From an uncultured Bacilli bacterium (GTDB taxonomy: Bacteria; Bacillota_I; Bacilli_A; RF39; UBA660): DNA of 19,523 bases. The stretch is from assembly GCA_949879835.1 (NCBI GenBank), contig CATLBU010000007.1, positions 1 to 19,523 of the forward strand, read 5' to 3'. Numbering within the stretch: position 1 is the first letter of the stretch; the number at the start of each line of letters is the position of its first letter. The notes under the pieces are model-generated. The model did not search any database. It saw only the letters and a program-made list of their open reading frames with translations, and was not told the DNA's origin. Shown piece by piece: positions 1 through 7,162 of this stretch. The position numbers were made by a program, and so were the translations under genes.

Positions 1-12
1 TACTTTCTATAT

Positions 13-31
13 TTAGAATATCATATTCTAA
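13..31. repeat. 19-bp perfect palindrome
   Basis: TTAGAATAT and ATATTCTAA are perfect inverted arms around a single C. The site lies downstream of the phoA terminator, in a 112-bp gene-free end of the window. It could be an operator for a gene beyond the left edge or a chance A+T-rich palindrome; nothing adjacent in the window decides this. Confidence 0.4.
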
Positions 32-89
32 CAAACAAATTTATAAAAATAATATTATTAAAACTTACTTTACATATTTTTTGACATAG

Positions 90-114
90 AAAAAGATCTC
101 TTTCGAAATCTTTT
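90..114 (-). terminator. Rho-independent terminator of the natA-natB-phoA operon
   Basis: Read on the minus strand, AAAAGATTTC pairs with GAGATCTTTT (one mismatch) around a GAAA loop and runs into a short T tract. The stem begins inside the phoA stop codon, so translation ends at the hairpin. No gene is visible from here to the left edge. Confidence 0.6.
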
Positions 115-1468
115 ATACGCCTAAAACTTTTCTCAATTTTTGGTTAAACTCAATACTTGTATATTTTCCAGTAAATTTTTCACTATTTACGCCTTTCGCA
201 TATACGACAATTGGAGAAGCTGTATGATTATTAGAGGTCCATCCAATCATTGTTTCTTTATATAAAATATCCTTTATTAATGATACAAATTGGTTAGTAT
301 CTTTTAATTCATAATCACTTTTTAATTTTATTTTATTCTCTTCTGTTAATGGAATGGAAGTTTCTATTCCAAAATTTGTCATTAAATAATTGAAAACCTC
401 ATCAAAATTAGGATTATCATAAGTTGTATTTATATAGTTCGTAAGACTGGAAAATACTACTTTCTGATGTTGTAGAGCTGTTAAATCTAGCCCAAATCCA
501 CTATTATTTCCTAGCGCTAATCCTCCTGTTTCATGATCACCTGTTACGATAATTAAAGTTTCTTTTGGATGTTTTTTATAAAATTTCAAGGCTTCTTTTA
601 CTGCTTCATCTAAAACATTTACTTCGGATATGACTGCTCTAGCATCATTATTATGAGAAGCAAAATCAATCATACCAGATTCAGCCATCATGAAAAATCC
701 ATTTTTATTATCTAATACATTGATTCCAATTCGAACAAAATCATTGAGATTAAGATCATTATTATTCGTTTCCATAGCATATTTACTAGTTCCTGCGATT
801 GTGTTTGGATTGATTGCTATCATCTTATCGTCCGTTTTCTTTAGATCTTCTATTTCTTCCTTATTTTTTATTATTTTATAATGATTGGATTGTAACTGTT
901 TCTCAATATCAGATAATTCCTGGGGATTTAAATCAAAACCACCATCCCCAAAATAATCAAAATTAGAATTTACTAAATCTTTGGCTATGTCATAACTATT
1001 TGTCCTATTCACGTTATAAGAATAGAAAGCTGCTGGTGTTGCATGATGAATTGGAACAGTTGTAATAATTCCAATTTTCATTTTTCTTTTCTCCTTTAAT
1101 AAATATGAAATTGGTGTTTTTTTATTTCCTTCATCATCTATATTAAGCATACCATTTTTGGTAAGAAGCCCGCTAGATAAAGCAGTTGCTGAGGAAGCTG
1201 AATCAGGAACATAGTCATATTTATCATGATTTTTTCTAAGTCCAATATTTTGAAATTTAGAAAAAGAAAGTTTTTCTTGATTTTCAAAATCATTTTGTTT
1301 CATCATATTATTATAGGCCTCTGTTAATTCAACATGATTTATATTCATTCCATCGCCAATAAATAAAAACACATATTTTACTCTTTTGGATATATGATTA
1401 GTGATAATGAAACAACCAATTCCAATTACAGATATTATAATAAGAGATAATACTATTTTCTTTTTCAT
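113..1468 (-). CDS. phoA: Alkaline phosphatase, membrane-anchored
   Basis: Phosphate monoesterase of the PhoA superfamily, two-zinc/one-magnesium type, expected to act outside the membrane. Of 451 residues, 1-25 are a Lys-rich start plus a hydrophobic segment (signal peptide or anchor); the Cys at 19 is not in a good lipobox. Metal and catalytic motifs are present in order: GDG with Asp39, PDSASSATA with nucleophile Ser90, HHATPA near 141, AESGMIDFASH with Glu263, Asp268 and His272, TGDHETGG with Asp311-His312, and NNHTASP with His415. Length is normal for the family. The start lies 1 nt after the natB stop with no clear ribosome binding site, which suggests translational coupling to the ABC transporter genes. 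The family assignment is firm; the physiological substrate is unknown. Confidence 0.9.
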   Translation of the reverse strand: MKKKIVLSLIIISVIGIGCFIITNHISKRVKYVFLFIGDGMNINHVELTEAYNNMMKQNDFENQEKLSFSKFQNIGLRKNHDKYDYVPDSASSATALSSGLLTKNGMLNIDDEGNKKTPISYLLKEKRKMKIGIITTVPIHHATPAAFYSYNVNRTNSYDIAKDLVNSNFDYFGDGGFDLNPQELSDIEKQLQSNHYKIIKNKEEIEDLKKTDDKMIAINPNTIAGTSKYAMETNNNDLNLNDFVRIGINVLDNKNGFFMMAESGMIDFASHNNDARAVISEVNVLDEAVKEALKFYKKHPKETLIIVTGDHETGGLALGNNSGFGLDLTALQHQKVVFSSLTNYINTTYDNPNFDEVFNYLMTNFGIETSIPLTEENKIKLKSDYELKDTNQFVSLIKDILYKETMIGWTSNNHTASPIVVYAKGVNSEKFTGKYTSIEFNQKLRKVLGV

Positions 1469-1469
1469 A

Positions 1470-2789
1470 CTAATTTTTTACTGCTTTAAACATTTTTTTC
1501 CATAAATTTTTAGAAGAATAGTTTAAAATTCCTACCTTATAAATTTTTAATCCATATTTTACTAATAAGAAATTAGTAATAATGACTATCCCAATACCAA
1601 TTATAAAATCTAAAATGGTAATTTGACCAAGCATTAGTAAAGATGGACCTAGGATTGCTGAGATAAATGGAACAAAAGATAACACTTTAATAAAAGTTGC
1701 TCCTTCAAAAACACCTGCCATCATCGCTAAATAATATCCTGCTAAAGACACCAACATAATTGGCGTTTGAATTTGTTGAAAATCTTCTGTATTGGTTGTC
1801 ATAGAGGCAAGAATACCAGCTACCAAGGAATATGCGATAAACGTTAAAATCATCGAAATTAACATCAATGGAATAATATATACTAACTGATTCATCAAAC
1901 TAGAGCCTAATACATCTTTGACAATCTCCATGACATCAAATCCTCCTGACGCAGCCACAGTTGAGGAACCAATTATTTTTCTAACTATAAAAGCAATCGC
2001 TGAATCTACTAATAGTAATCCACCTTGAAGTAATACAAAAGTATTCCCTGCTAAAATTTTAGAAGCAAAATGAACTTTTGGGGAAACATTAGAGATAATA
2101 ATTTCCATTCCTCTTGTTGTTTTTTCATCGTTCACTTCTGCTCCAATCATTTGAACTAAATAAATACTTAGTATAAAAAATGGTAAAATAATGATTGGGA
2201 AAATAGTTGTCATCATCATTTCCATATTCTCTTCTTCGGATTTTTTTGTTTTATCTAAAATAATTCTTTCTATTTTAGGTTGTTCATACAATTTTGAAAT
2301 CTGTTCTTCAGTTAATCCCAAACTAGAGATTGCTAAAGTCGTTCGCACACTAGTCAATGCACTTGTAAGGATCTGTGAATCCATCGTATCTATATAATTA
2401 TTACTAATTAATTTTACTTTTAGAATGTCTTTTTCATCTGGTTGTAATTCTATCAAAATGGACTTTTCATCTTTTTTTATTTTTTTCTTTCCTTCTTTTA
2501 AACTTTTCTTATATAACTTAATATCATAGGAACTCTCTTTTTTATCATTTAATGTAATCTCTGTTTGTTTCATAGCTTCCTTAAATGATGGATATAAACC
2601 ATCTGTATGATCAATAATGTAAATTTTTTGTTTTTCATTAAAGTCCCCGCCAAATAGTCCAATCAAACTATCTATATTAAAAATTGCTGTAATAGCTACT
2701 AGTAGGATTATATTAACTACTACAAACCATTTTGATTTAATCTTTCTACTTAAACTGACTTTTGTTAAGTACCATAATTTATTCTTCAA
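1470..2789 (-). CDS. natB: ABC-2 type exporter permease, NatB/YhaP-like
   Basis: Integral membrane subunit of an ABC exporter. The 439-residue protein has one N-terminal helix (about 22-40), a large Lys/Glu-rich extracytoplasmic region (about 45-190), then roughly five or six helices (about 193-216, 245-270, 300-330, 335-360, 370-425). Between the second and third helices is the stretch DEKTTRGMEIIISNVSP, typical of ABC-2 permeases of the NatB/YhaP type. Its start overlaps the end of the ATPase gene by 11 bp and its stop is 1 nt from phoA, so the three genes form one coupled operon. The family suggests efflux (sodium or toxic compounds), but the substrate cannot be read from sequence. Confidence 0.85.
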   Translation of the reverse strand: MKNKLWYLTKVSLSRKIKSKWFVVVNIILLVAITAIFNIDSLIGLFGGDFNEKQKIYIIDHTDGLYPSFKEAMKQTEITLNDKKESSYDIKLYKKSLKEGKKKIKKDEKSILIELQPDEKDILKVKLISNNYIDTMDSQILTSALTSVRTTLAISSLGLTEEQISKLYEQPKIERIILDKTKKSEEENMEMMMTTIFPIIILPFFILSIYLVQMIGAEVNDEKTTRGMEIIISNVSPKVHFASKILAGNTFVLLQGGLLLVDSAIAFIVRKIIGSSTVAASGGFDVMEIVKDVLGSSLMNQLVYIIPLMLISMILTFIAYSLVAGILASMTTNTEDFQQIQTPIMLVSLAGYYLAMMAGVFEGATFIKVLSFVPFISAILGPSLLMLGQITILDFIIGIGIVIITNFLLVKYGLKIYKVGILNYSSKNLWKKMFKAVKN

Positions 2790-3678
2790 ATGACTCCCCT
2801 ACTTTCTCAATAAAAATCTCATTTAGAGAAGGTTCTTCGACCACAAATTTTGTAATATCTTCCGATTTAGAAATTTCTTTAAAAATCTTTGAAACATATG
2901 TACTGTCTTCTATTTTTATTTGGTATTCTTCTCCCATTTTATCAACACAAATAACTCCTTCTTGATCCTTTATTTGATCAACAGGAATAGTTCCCTTTAC
3001 AAAAATATTTTTTTTACGATATTTTTCTTTAATATCTTTTAGATAACCTTCTATTACAGATTTTCCTTTCATCAAAATCACTAACTTTTTACAAAATAAT
3101 TCTACATGTTCCATTCTATGAGAGGAAAATATAATCATACTTCCTTTTTGGGATAATTCAATAATCTCGTTTTTAAATAATTCAACATTAAATGGATCTA
3201 GTCCACTAAATGGTTCATCTAAAATTAATAATTTAGGATCATTCATAATGGCTGTAATGAATTGAACTTTTTGCTGGTTTCCTTTAGATAATTCCTTTAT
3301 TTTCTTATTTTCATACTCAGAAATTCCAAATTTTTCTAACAATTCATGCATCTTAGAGAGAATATCATTTTTTTTCATTCCCTTTAAAGTCCCATAATAT
3401 AAGCATTGTTCTTTTACCGTTAATTTTGTTAGCAAACTTCTTTCTTCTGTTAAAAATCCAATTTGATCTGTAATATCATAATCTATTTTTTTGTTGTTTA
3501 GTGTGATATTTCCTTCATCTGGATCTAATAGGCCCATCAACATCCGAAAGGTGGTGGTTTTTCCTGCTCCATTTATTCCAAGTAAGCCAAAAATTTCCCC
3601 TGGCTTTACAGTAAATGATAGTTGGTCTACTGCTTTAAAAGTTCCGTAATATTTGGATATGTTTTCTACTTTTAACAT
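2779..3678 (-). CDS. natA: ABC transporter ATP-binding protein, NatA/YhaQ-like
   Basis: Energises the NatB-like permease encoded next to it. In 299 residues: Walker A GINGAGKTT (34-42), ABC signature LSKGNQQK (129-136), Walker B LLILDEP (149-155) and H-loop His186. The usual Q-loop Gln is replaced by Thr in FLTEERS (74-80), as is common in the drug/NatA-like exporter branch (compare LPEERG in that group). The C-terminal 90 residues form the accessory domain usual for NatA proteins. A good ribosome binding site (AGGAGA) lies 8 nt before the ATG, and a promoter is readable upstream. First gene of the natA-natB-phoA operon. Confidence 0.9.
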   Translation of the reverse strand: MLKVENISKYYGTFKAVDQLSFTVKPGEIFGLLGINGAGKTTTFRMLMGLLDPDEGNITLNNKKIDYDITDQIGFLTEERSLLTKLTVKEQCLYYGTLKGMKKNDILSKMHELLEKFGISEYENKKIKELSKGNQQKVQFITAIMNDPKLLILDEPFSGLDPFNVELFKNEIIELSQKGSMIIFSSHRMEHVELFCKKLVILMKGKSVIEGYLKDIKEKYRKKNIFVKGTIPVDQIKDQEGVICVDKMGEEYQIKIEDSTYVSKIFKEISKSEDITKFVVEEPSLNEIFIEKVGESFEE

Positions 3679-3701
3679 AACATCTTCTCCTATCTATTCT
3701 A

Positions 3702-3730
3702 ATTATAACGTTTAAACTTTATTTTCACAA
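3702..3730 (-). promoter_or_regulatory. Sigma-A-type promoter of natA-natB-phoA
   Basis: On the minus strand TTGTGA (3725-3730) and TATAAT (3702-3707) are separated by 17 bp. The predicted start lies about 17 nt before the natA ATG and leaves room for its AGGAGA ribosome binding site. The -10 box is a perfect match to consensus. Confidence 0.65.
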
Positions 3731-3769
3731 GGAAAATAAACTGAAAAAATTATTTTAAAGATATCAAAC

Positions 3770-3799
3770 TTGCACAATCGTTTCATAATATAGTACAAT
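3770..3799 (+). promoter_or_regulatory. Sigma-A-type promoter of glmS
   Basis: TTGCAC (3770-3775) and TACAAT (3794-3799) with an 18-bp spacer. Transcription would start near 3806, giving a leader of about 200 nt that contains the ribozyme. This promoter and that of natA diverge from the same 100-bp region. Confidence 0.6.
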
Positions 3800-3849
3800 A
3801 TAGTAGAAAGTTAAATAATCTTAAGGAGGATAGTAAAAAGATCATTTAA

Positions 3850-3985
3850 TTAGCGCCTGACCTTACATAGGTGACGAGGATAACAGTGATCGAATATTCG
3901 GCGGATGCTGTTACGGTTTATGTAATCGTTAGATATATTTTAAAAAATAAAATCAAAATTATAACAAAGAATATATCACACATTT
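3850..3985 (+). ncRNA. glmS ribozyme: glmS self-cleaving ribozyme/riboswitch
   Basis: The leader carries the conserved glmS ribozyme core: AGCGCC at 3852-3857, GTGACGAGGA, ATCGAATATTCGGCGGATG and, near the 3' end, AACAAAGA. By analogy with the Bacillus subtilis RNA, cleavage would fall between A3852 and G3853. Visible pairings: a very short P1 (ACCT/AGGT around TACAT), an AACAG/CTGTT helix enclosing the core, CGGTT/AATCG as P3, ATTTT/AAAAT as a candidate P4.1, and GATATATT with AATATATC as P4. The RNA is known to use glucosamine-6-phosphate as cofactor, and cleavage destabilises the glmS mRNA, giving product feedback on the gene 20 nt downstream. Exact outer boundaries are approximate. Confidence 0.95.
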
Positions 3986-4006
3986 ATACCAAGGAGGTAA
4001 GTTTTA

Positions 4007-5812
4007 ATGTGCGGTATAGTTGGTTACGTAGGCAAAAAAAATAATGCCTTGAAAGTTTTAATTGAAGGATTAGAAAAATTAGAATATAGAGGGTATGATT
4101 CAGCAGGAGTTGCTTTTTTAGAAAATAATGAGATTAGCATTATCAAAAAACAAGGAAAAATTAAAAATTTAAAACAATCTTTACAAAATGAAAAAGCAAA
4201 AATTGGAATTGGTCATACAAGATGGGCTACTCATGGAATTCCAAATGAGATAAATAGCCATCCCCATCGTTGTGGTAAAATGACGATTGTTCATAATGGA
4301 ATTATTGAAAATTATAATGAGATTAAAAAAGATTTAATTGATAGAGGTTATGTATTTCAATCAGAAACAGATACAGAGGTTGCTTGTGCATTGTTAGATT
4401 ATATTTATAATAAGACAAATGATATCAATATTACCATTCAACTTTTTCAAGACACTGTTAGGGGTGCTTATGCGATTGGTTTAATTTGTGATGATGACTT
4501 TGAAAATTTATATGCTATTAAAAAGAATAGTCCATTGATTATTGCAAAGGGAGAAGATGAAAATTATATAGCAAGCGATATGCCTGCTATTGTAAAATTT
4601 ACAAATCATTTTATTACCTTAAACAATGGTGATTTTGCTAAAATAAATTGTCATGAAATAAAAGTGTTTAATAAAGATGGTATAGAAATCGAAAAAGAAG
4701 TAAAAAGTTTTGAAGGTGATATATCCTCTATTGATAAAAATGGTTACGAGCATTATATGCAAAAAGAGATTATGGAACAACCAGAAGTTATCAAAAGAAC
4801 GTTAAACGAATATTTAACAAATAATATGGATCAATTATTTAAAAACATGCCAAATTTTTCGAAATATGAAAAAATTCATATCGTTGCTTGTGGTAGTGCG
4901 ATGCATGCGGGACTTATTGGTAAATCTTTAATCGAGGAATATGCTAATATTCCAGTAGATGTTGAAATTGCTAGTGAATTTCGATATAAAAAATTATTTT
5001 TAAATGAAAAAAGTTTAGTAATAGCCGTTTCACAATCAGGCGAAACTGCTGATACACTAGCAGCTGTTGAAATTGCCAAACAACATAATGCAGATACACT
5101 AGGAATTATTAACGTAGTGGGAAGTTCTATTGCTAGAGAAGCAGATTTAGTACTATATACAAAGGCTGGAAGCGAAATTGCTGTTGCTACGACAAAGGCT
5201 TATTCAGCACAAACTGCTCTACTTTCACTAATTGCTCTTAATATTGGACAAGATCATATCGACCGAAAAGAATTAAAGGAATTATTAGAAAGTATTAAAA
5301 AACTTCCAACGCAAATGGAGATTCTTCTAAATAACGATAAATTGTATCAGGAAATTGCACAAACTTTATATACTCAAGAGGATATCTTCTTTATTGGTCG
5401 TGATATTGATTATGCAATAGCAATGGAGGGTTCATTAAAGCTCAAAGAGATATCTTATATTCATAGTGAAGCCTATCCTGCAGGAGAATTAAAACATGGA
5501 ACAATTTCTCTAATTGAAGAGGGAACTCCTGTTATTTCAGTGGTTACAAATAAAGAAATTGCTGAAAAAACAATTAGTAATGTAAAAGAGGTAAAATCTA
5601 GAGGTGCAGATGTTACGCTATTAACGAATACAAATTGTGATGTAGAAAGCGATTTCTATCATCATAAAATTGTCATTCCAACAACACATAAATTAATTCA
5701 ACCATTACTTACTATTTTACCATTACAAAAAATTTCTTATGAAGTAGCAAAACTACGAGGCGCCGATATTGATCAACCTAAAAATTTAGCAAAGTCTGTT
5801 ACAGTTGAATAG
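4007..5812 (+). CDS. glmS: Glutamine--fructose-6-phosphate aminotransferase (isomerizing)
   Basis: Makes glucosamine-6-phosphate from fructose-6-phosphate and glutamine, the entry step to UDP-GlcNAc and peptidoglycan. In 601 residues, about 1-220 form the Ntn-type glutaminase, with catalytic Cys2 directly after the start Met (MCGIVGY), GHTRWATHG and HNGIIENY. About 250-601 carry two SIS isomerase domains, with SQSGETADT, TTKAYSAQ, AYPAGELKHG and the canonical C-terminus ending AKSVTVE. Length is normal. A strong ribosome binding site (AAGGAGGT, 3991-3998) lies 8 nt before the ATG. Controlled by the ribozyme in its own leader and closed by a strong terminator. Monocistronic and the only plus-strand gene here. 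Confidence 0.97.
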   Translation: MCGIVGYVGKKNNALKVLIEGLEKLEYRGYDSAGVAFLENNEISIIKKQGKIKNLKQSLQNEKAKIGIGHTRWATHGIPNEINSHPHRCGKMTIVHNGIIENYNEIKKDLIDRGYVFQSETDTEVACALLDYIYNKTNDINITIQLFQDTVRGAYAIGLICDDDFENLYAIKKNSPLIIAKGEDENYIASDMPAIVKFTNHFITLNNGDFAKINCHEIKVFNKDGIEIEKEVKSFEGDISSIDKNGYEHYMQKEIMEQPEVIKRTLNEYLTNNMDQLFKNMPNFSKYEKIHIVACGSAMHAGLIGKSLIEEYANIPVDVEIASEFRYKKLFLNEKSLVIAVSQSGETADTLAAVEIAKQHNADTLGIINVVGSSIAREADLVLYTKAGSEIAVATTKAYSAQTALLSLIALNIGQDHIDRKELKELLESIKKLPTQMEILLNNDKLYQEIAQTLYTQEDIFFIGRDIDYAIAMEGSLKLKEISYIHSEAYPAGELKHGTISLIEEGTPVISVVTNKEIAEKTISNVKEVKSRGADVTLLTNTNCDVESDFYHHKIVIPTTHKLIQPLLTILPLQKISYEVAKLRGADIDQPKNLAKSVTVE

Positions 5813-5813
5813 T

Positions 5814-5846
5814 AAAAAAGCATACAAGTATTTTGTATGCTTTTTT
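5814..5846. terminator. Bidirectional Rho-independent terminator
   Basis: AAAAAAGCATACAA pairs perfectly with TTGTATGCTTTTTT around the loop GTATT, starting 1 nt after the glmS stop. The A and T tracts make it usable from both strands, as fits its place between convergent glmS and the nucleotidyltransferase gene. Confidence 0.9.
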
Positions 5847-5864
5847 GAAAAAGAATTGGATTTT

Positions 5865-6770
5865 CTAATCCTCATATAAATTATTTTTATATTCTCCCTT
5901 TTGTATTAACTGATTAATGCAATCTTTTACAAATGTTTTATCTTCTATATATGTCATTCCAAACCATTGTTCATTGGTTTCTAACACAGTTACATCGATT
6001 TCATTATTCTTTATGAATTGATCTACCGCTGTAGAAAGATAACATTCATCTTCTTGTTCATTGCTCATATTCTCTAGAAAACCCAAAAATTCTCTTTCTA
6101 ATAATTTAAAAATAGATGGTTTAAATCCCCACAAATTCATAGATACATAACTATCTAGGGAAAGTTCAATTACTTGATTTTCATAATTTCCGATCGCAAT
6201 ATCATTTTCTCTTTGAATTGCTTTTACTTCCCGAATGCCAACTAAATGTTGATTCTCATCTACTTGACATATTCCACGATTTACACTACCATTTTCACTC
6301 ATTGTATTTCTTAAAATATAGCCAGCCATACAAAAATGATTTTGCTCTAGTGTCTTTTGTAAATAATGATAAACCTTATGAAATGCTTCTTTTCCATAAA
6401 AATCATCTGCATTAATTACACAAAAAGGTTCCTTAATAGTATTTTTACAAGCTAATAAGGTATAAACAGTTCCCCATGGTTTTACTCTTTTTATTCTTAA
6501 ATATTCTTCTGGTATCTCTGTCACATCCTGAAACAAATACTCAACTGGTATTATTTTGGCAACCTTTTTTCCTATTTTTTCTCTAAACTCCTCTTCTATA
6601 TCATGACGAATAATAAATACAACTTTATTAAATCCTGCTTCTTTAGCACCACAAATAGAGTACTCCATTAAAGTTTCACCATTAGGTCCTACTGGGGCAA
6701 GTTGCTTAATTTCCCCTTTAAAACGAGTCCCCAGTCCTGCTGCCATAATTACTAAAGTACTATTTAACAT
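5865..6770 (-). CDS. Sugar-phosphate nucleotidyltransferase-like protein
   Basis: NTP-transferase (GT-A-like) fold protein of 301 residues. The N-terminus has the nucleotide-binding signature MAAGLGTRFKG (9-19), followed by KQLAPVGPNGE. NADDF with Asp122-Asp123 is the expected metal/sugar-binding acidic pair. It resembles glucose-1-phosphate-type nucleotidyltransferases; the true sugar or alcohol phosphate is not evident. A GTG start at 6788 is possible but has no ribosome binding site; the ATG at 6770, with AAAAGGCG just upstream, places the MAAG motif at the usual position. It overlaps the preceding membrane protein gene by 11 bp, so it is likely translationally coupled in the mutS operon. 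No partner sugar-modifying gene is nearby. Confidence 0.8.
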   Translation of the reverse strand: MLNSTLVIMAAGLGTRFKGEIKQLAPVGPNGETLMEYSICGAKEAGFNKVVFIIRHDIEEEFREKIGKKVAKIIPVEYLFQDVTEIPEEYLRIKRVKPWGTVYTLLACKNTIKEPFCVINADDFYGKEAFHKVYHYLQKTLEQNHFCMAGYILRNTMSENGSVNRGICQVDENQHLVGIREVKAIQRENDIAIGNYENQVIELSLDSYVSMNLWGFKPSIFKLLEREFLGFLENMSNEQEDECYLSTAVDQFIKNNEIDVTVLETNEQWFGMTYIEDKTFVKDCINQLIQKGEYKNNLYED

Positions 6771-7149
6771 ATTTTTCGCCTTTTCCACGATAAATCATTA
6801 CAGTTGGCCATATCATAATATAAAATAGCATAACTAGTAACAAAGTCCATCCGATAATTGGAATAATCAAACACAATATCCAACTATATGGTGAAGTATA
6901 AATACTATCCCCAGGCACATCTAATTTTTTTGCAACCTGACATGCTGTTTGGATTAAAAAAACTGTTAATACTATAAATACTGGAAAGAATAAAAATAAA
7001 CCGCTAATAACCCAGTATTGCCATTTCATATACCACGCGTCTTTTTTATACACTTTTAAGAAATATCCTAATACAAAGCTAAATATCCCCTGTGATAAAA
7101 TTGTAAAAATAAGAGACAATACCCAATTTTCTTTTTTTAAAAATACCAT
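6760..7149 (-). CDS. Small three-helix membrane protein of unknown function
   Basis: 129 residues with three hydrophobic segments (about 9-31, 45-67, 90-117), a Lys-rich loop after the first and a basic C-terminus. No enzymatic motif is visible and I do not recognise the family. A ribosome binding site (AAAGGA) precedes the ATG. It sits 13 nt after mutS and overlaps the nucleotidyltransferase gene, so it is in the middle of a three-gene operon. The overlap with a sugar-nucleotide-type enzyme could hint at envelope work, but that is only inference. Confidence 0.75.
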   Translation of the reverse strand: MVFLKKENWVLSLIFTILSQGIFSFVLGYFLKVYKKDAWYMKWQYWVISGLFLFFPVFIVLTVFLIQTACQVAKKLDVPGDSIYTSPYSWILCLIIPIIGWTLLLVMLFYIMIWPTVMIYRGKGEKYVK

Positions 7150-7162
7150 AATAATTTCCTTT

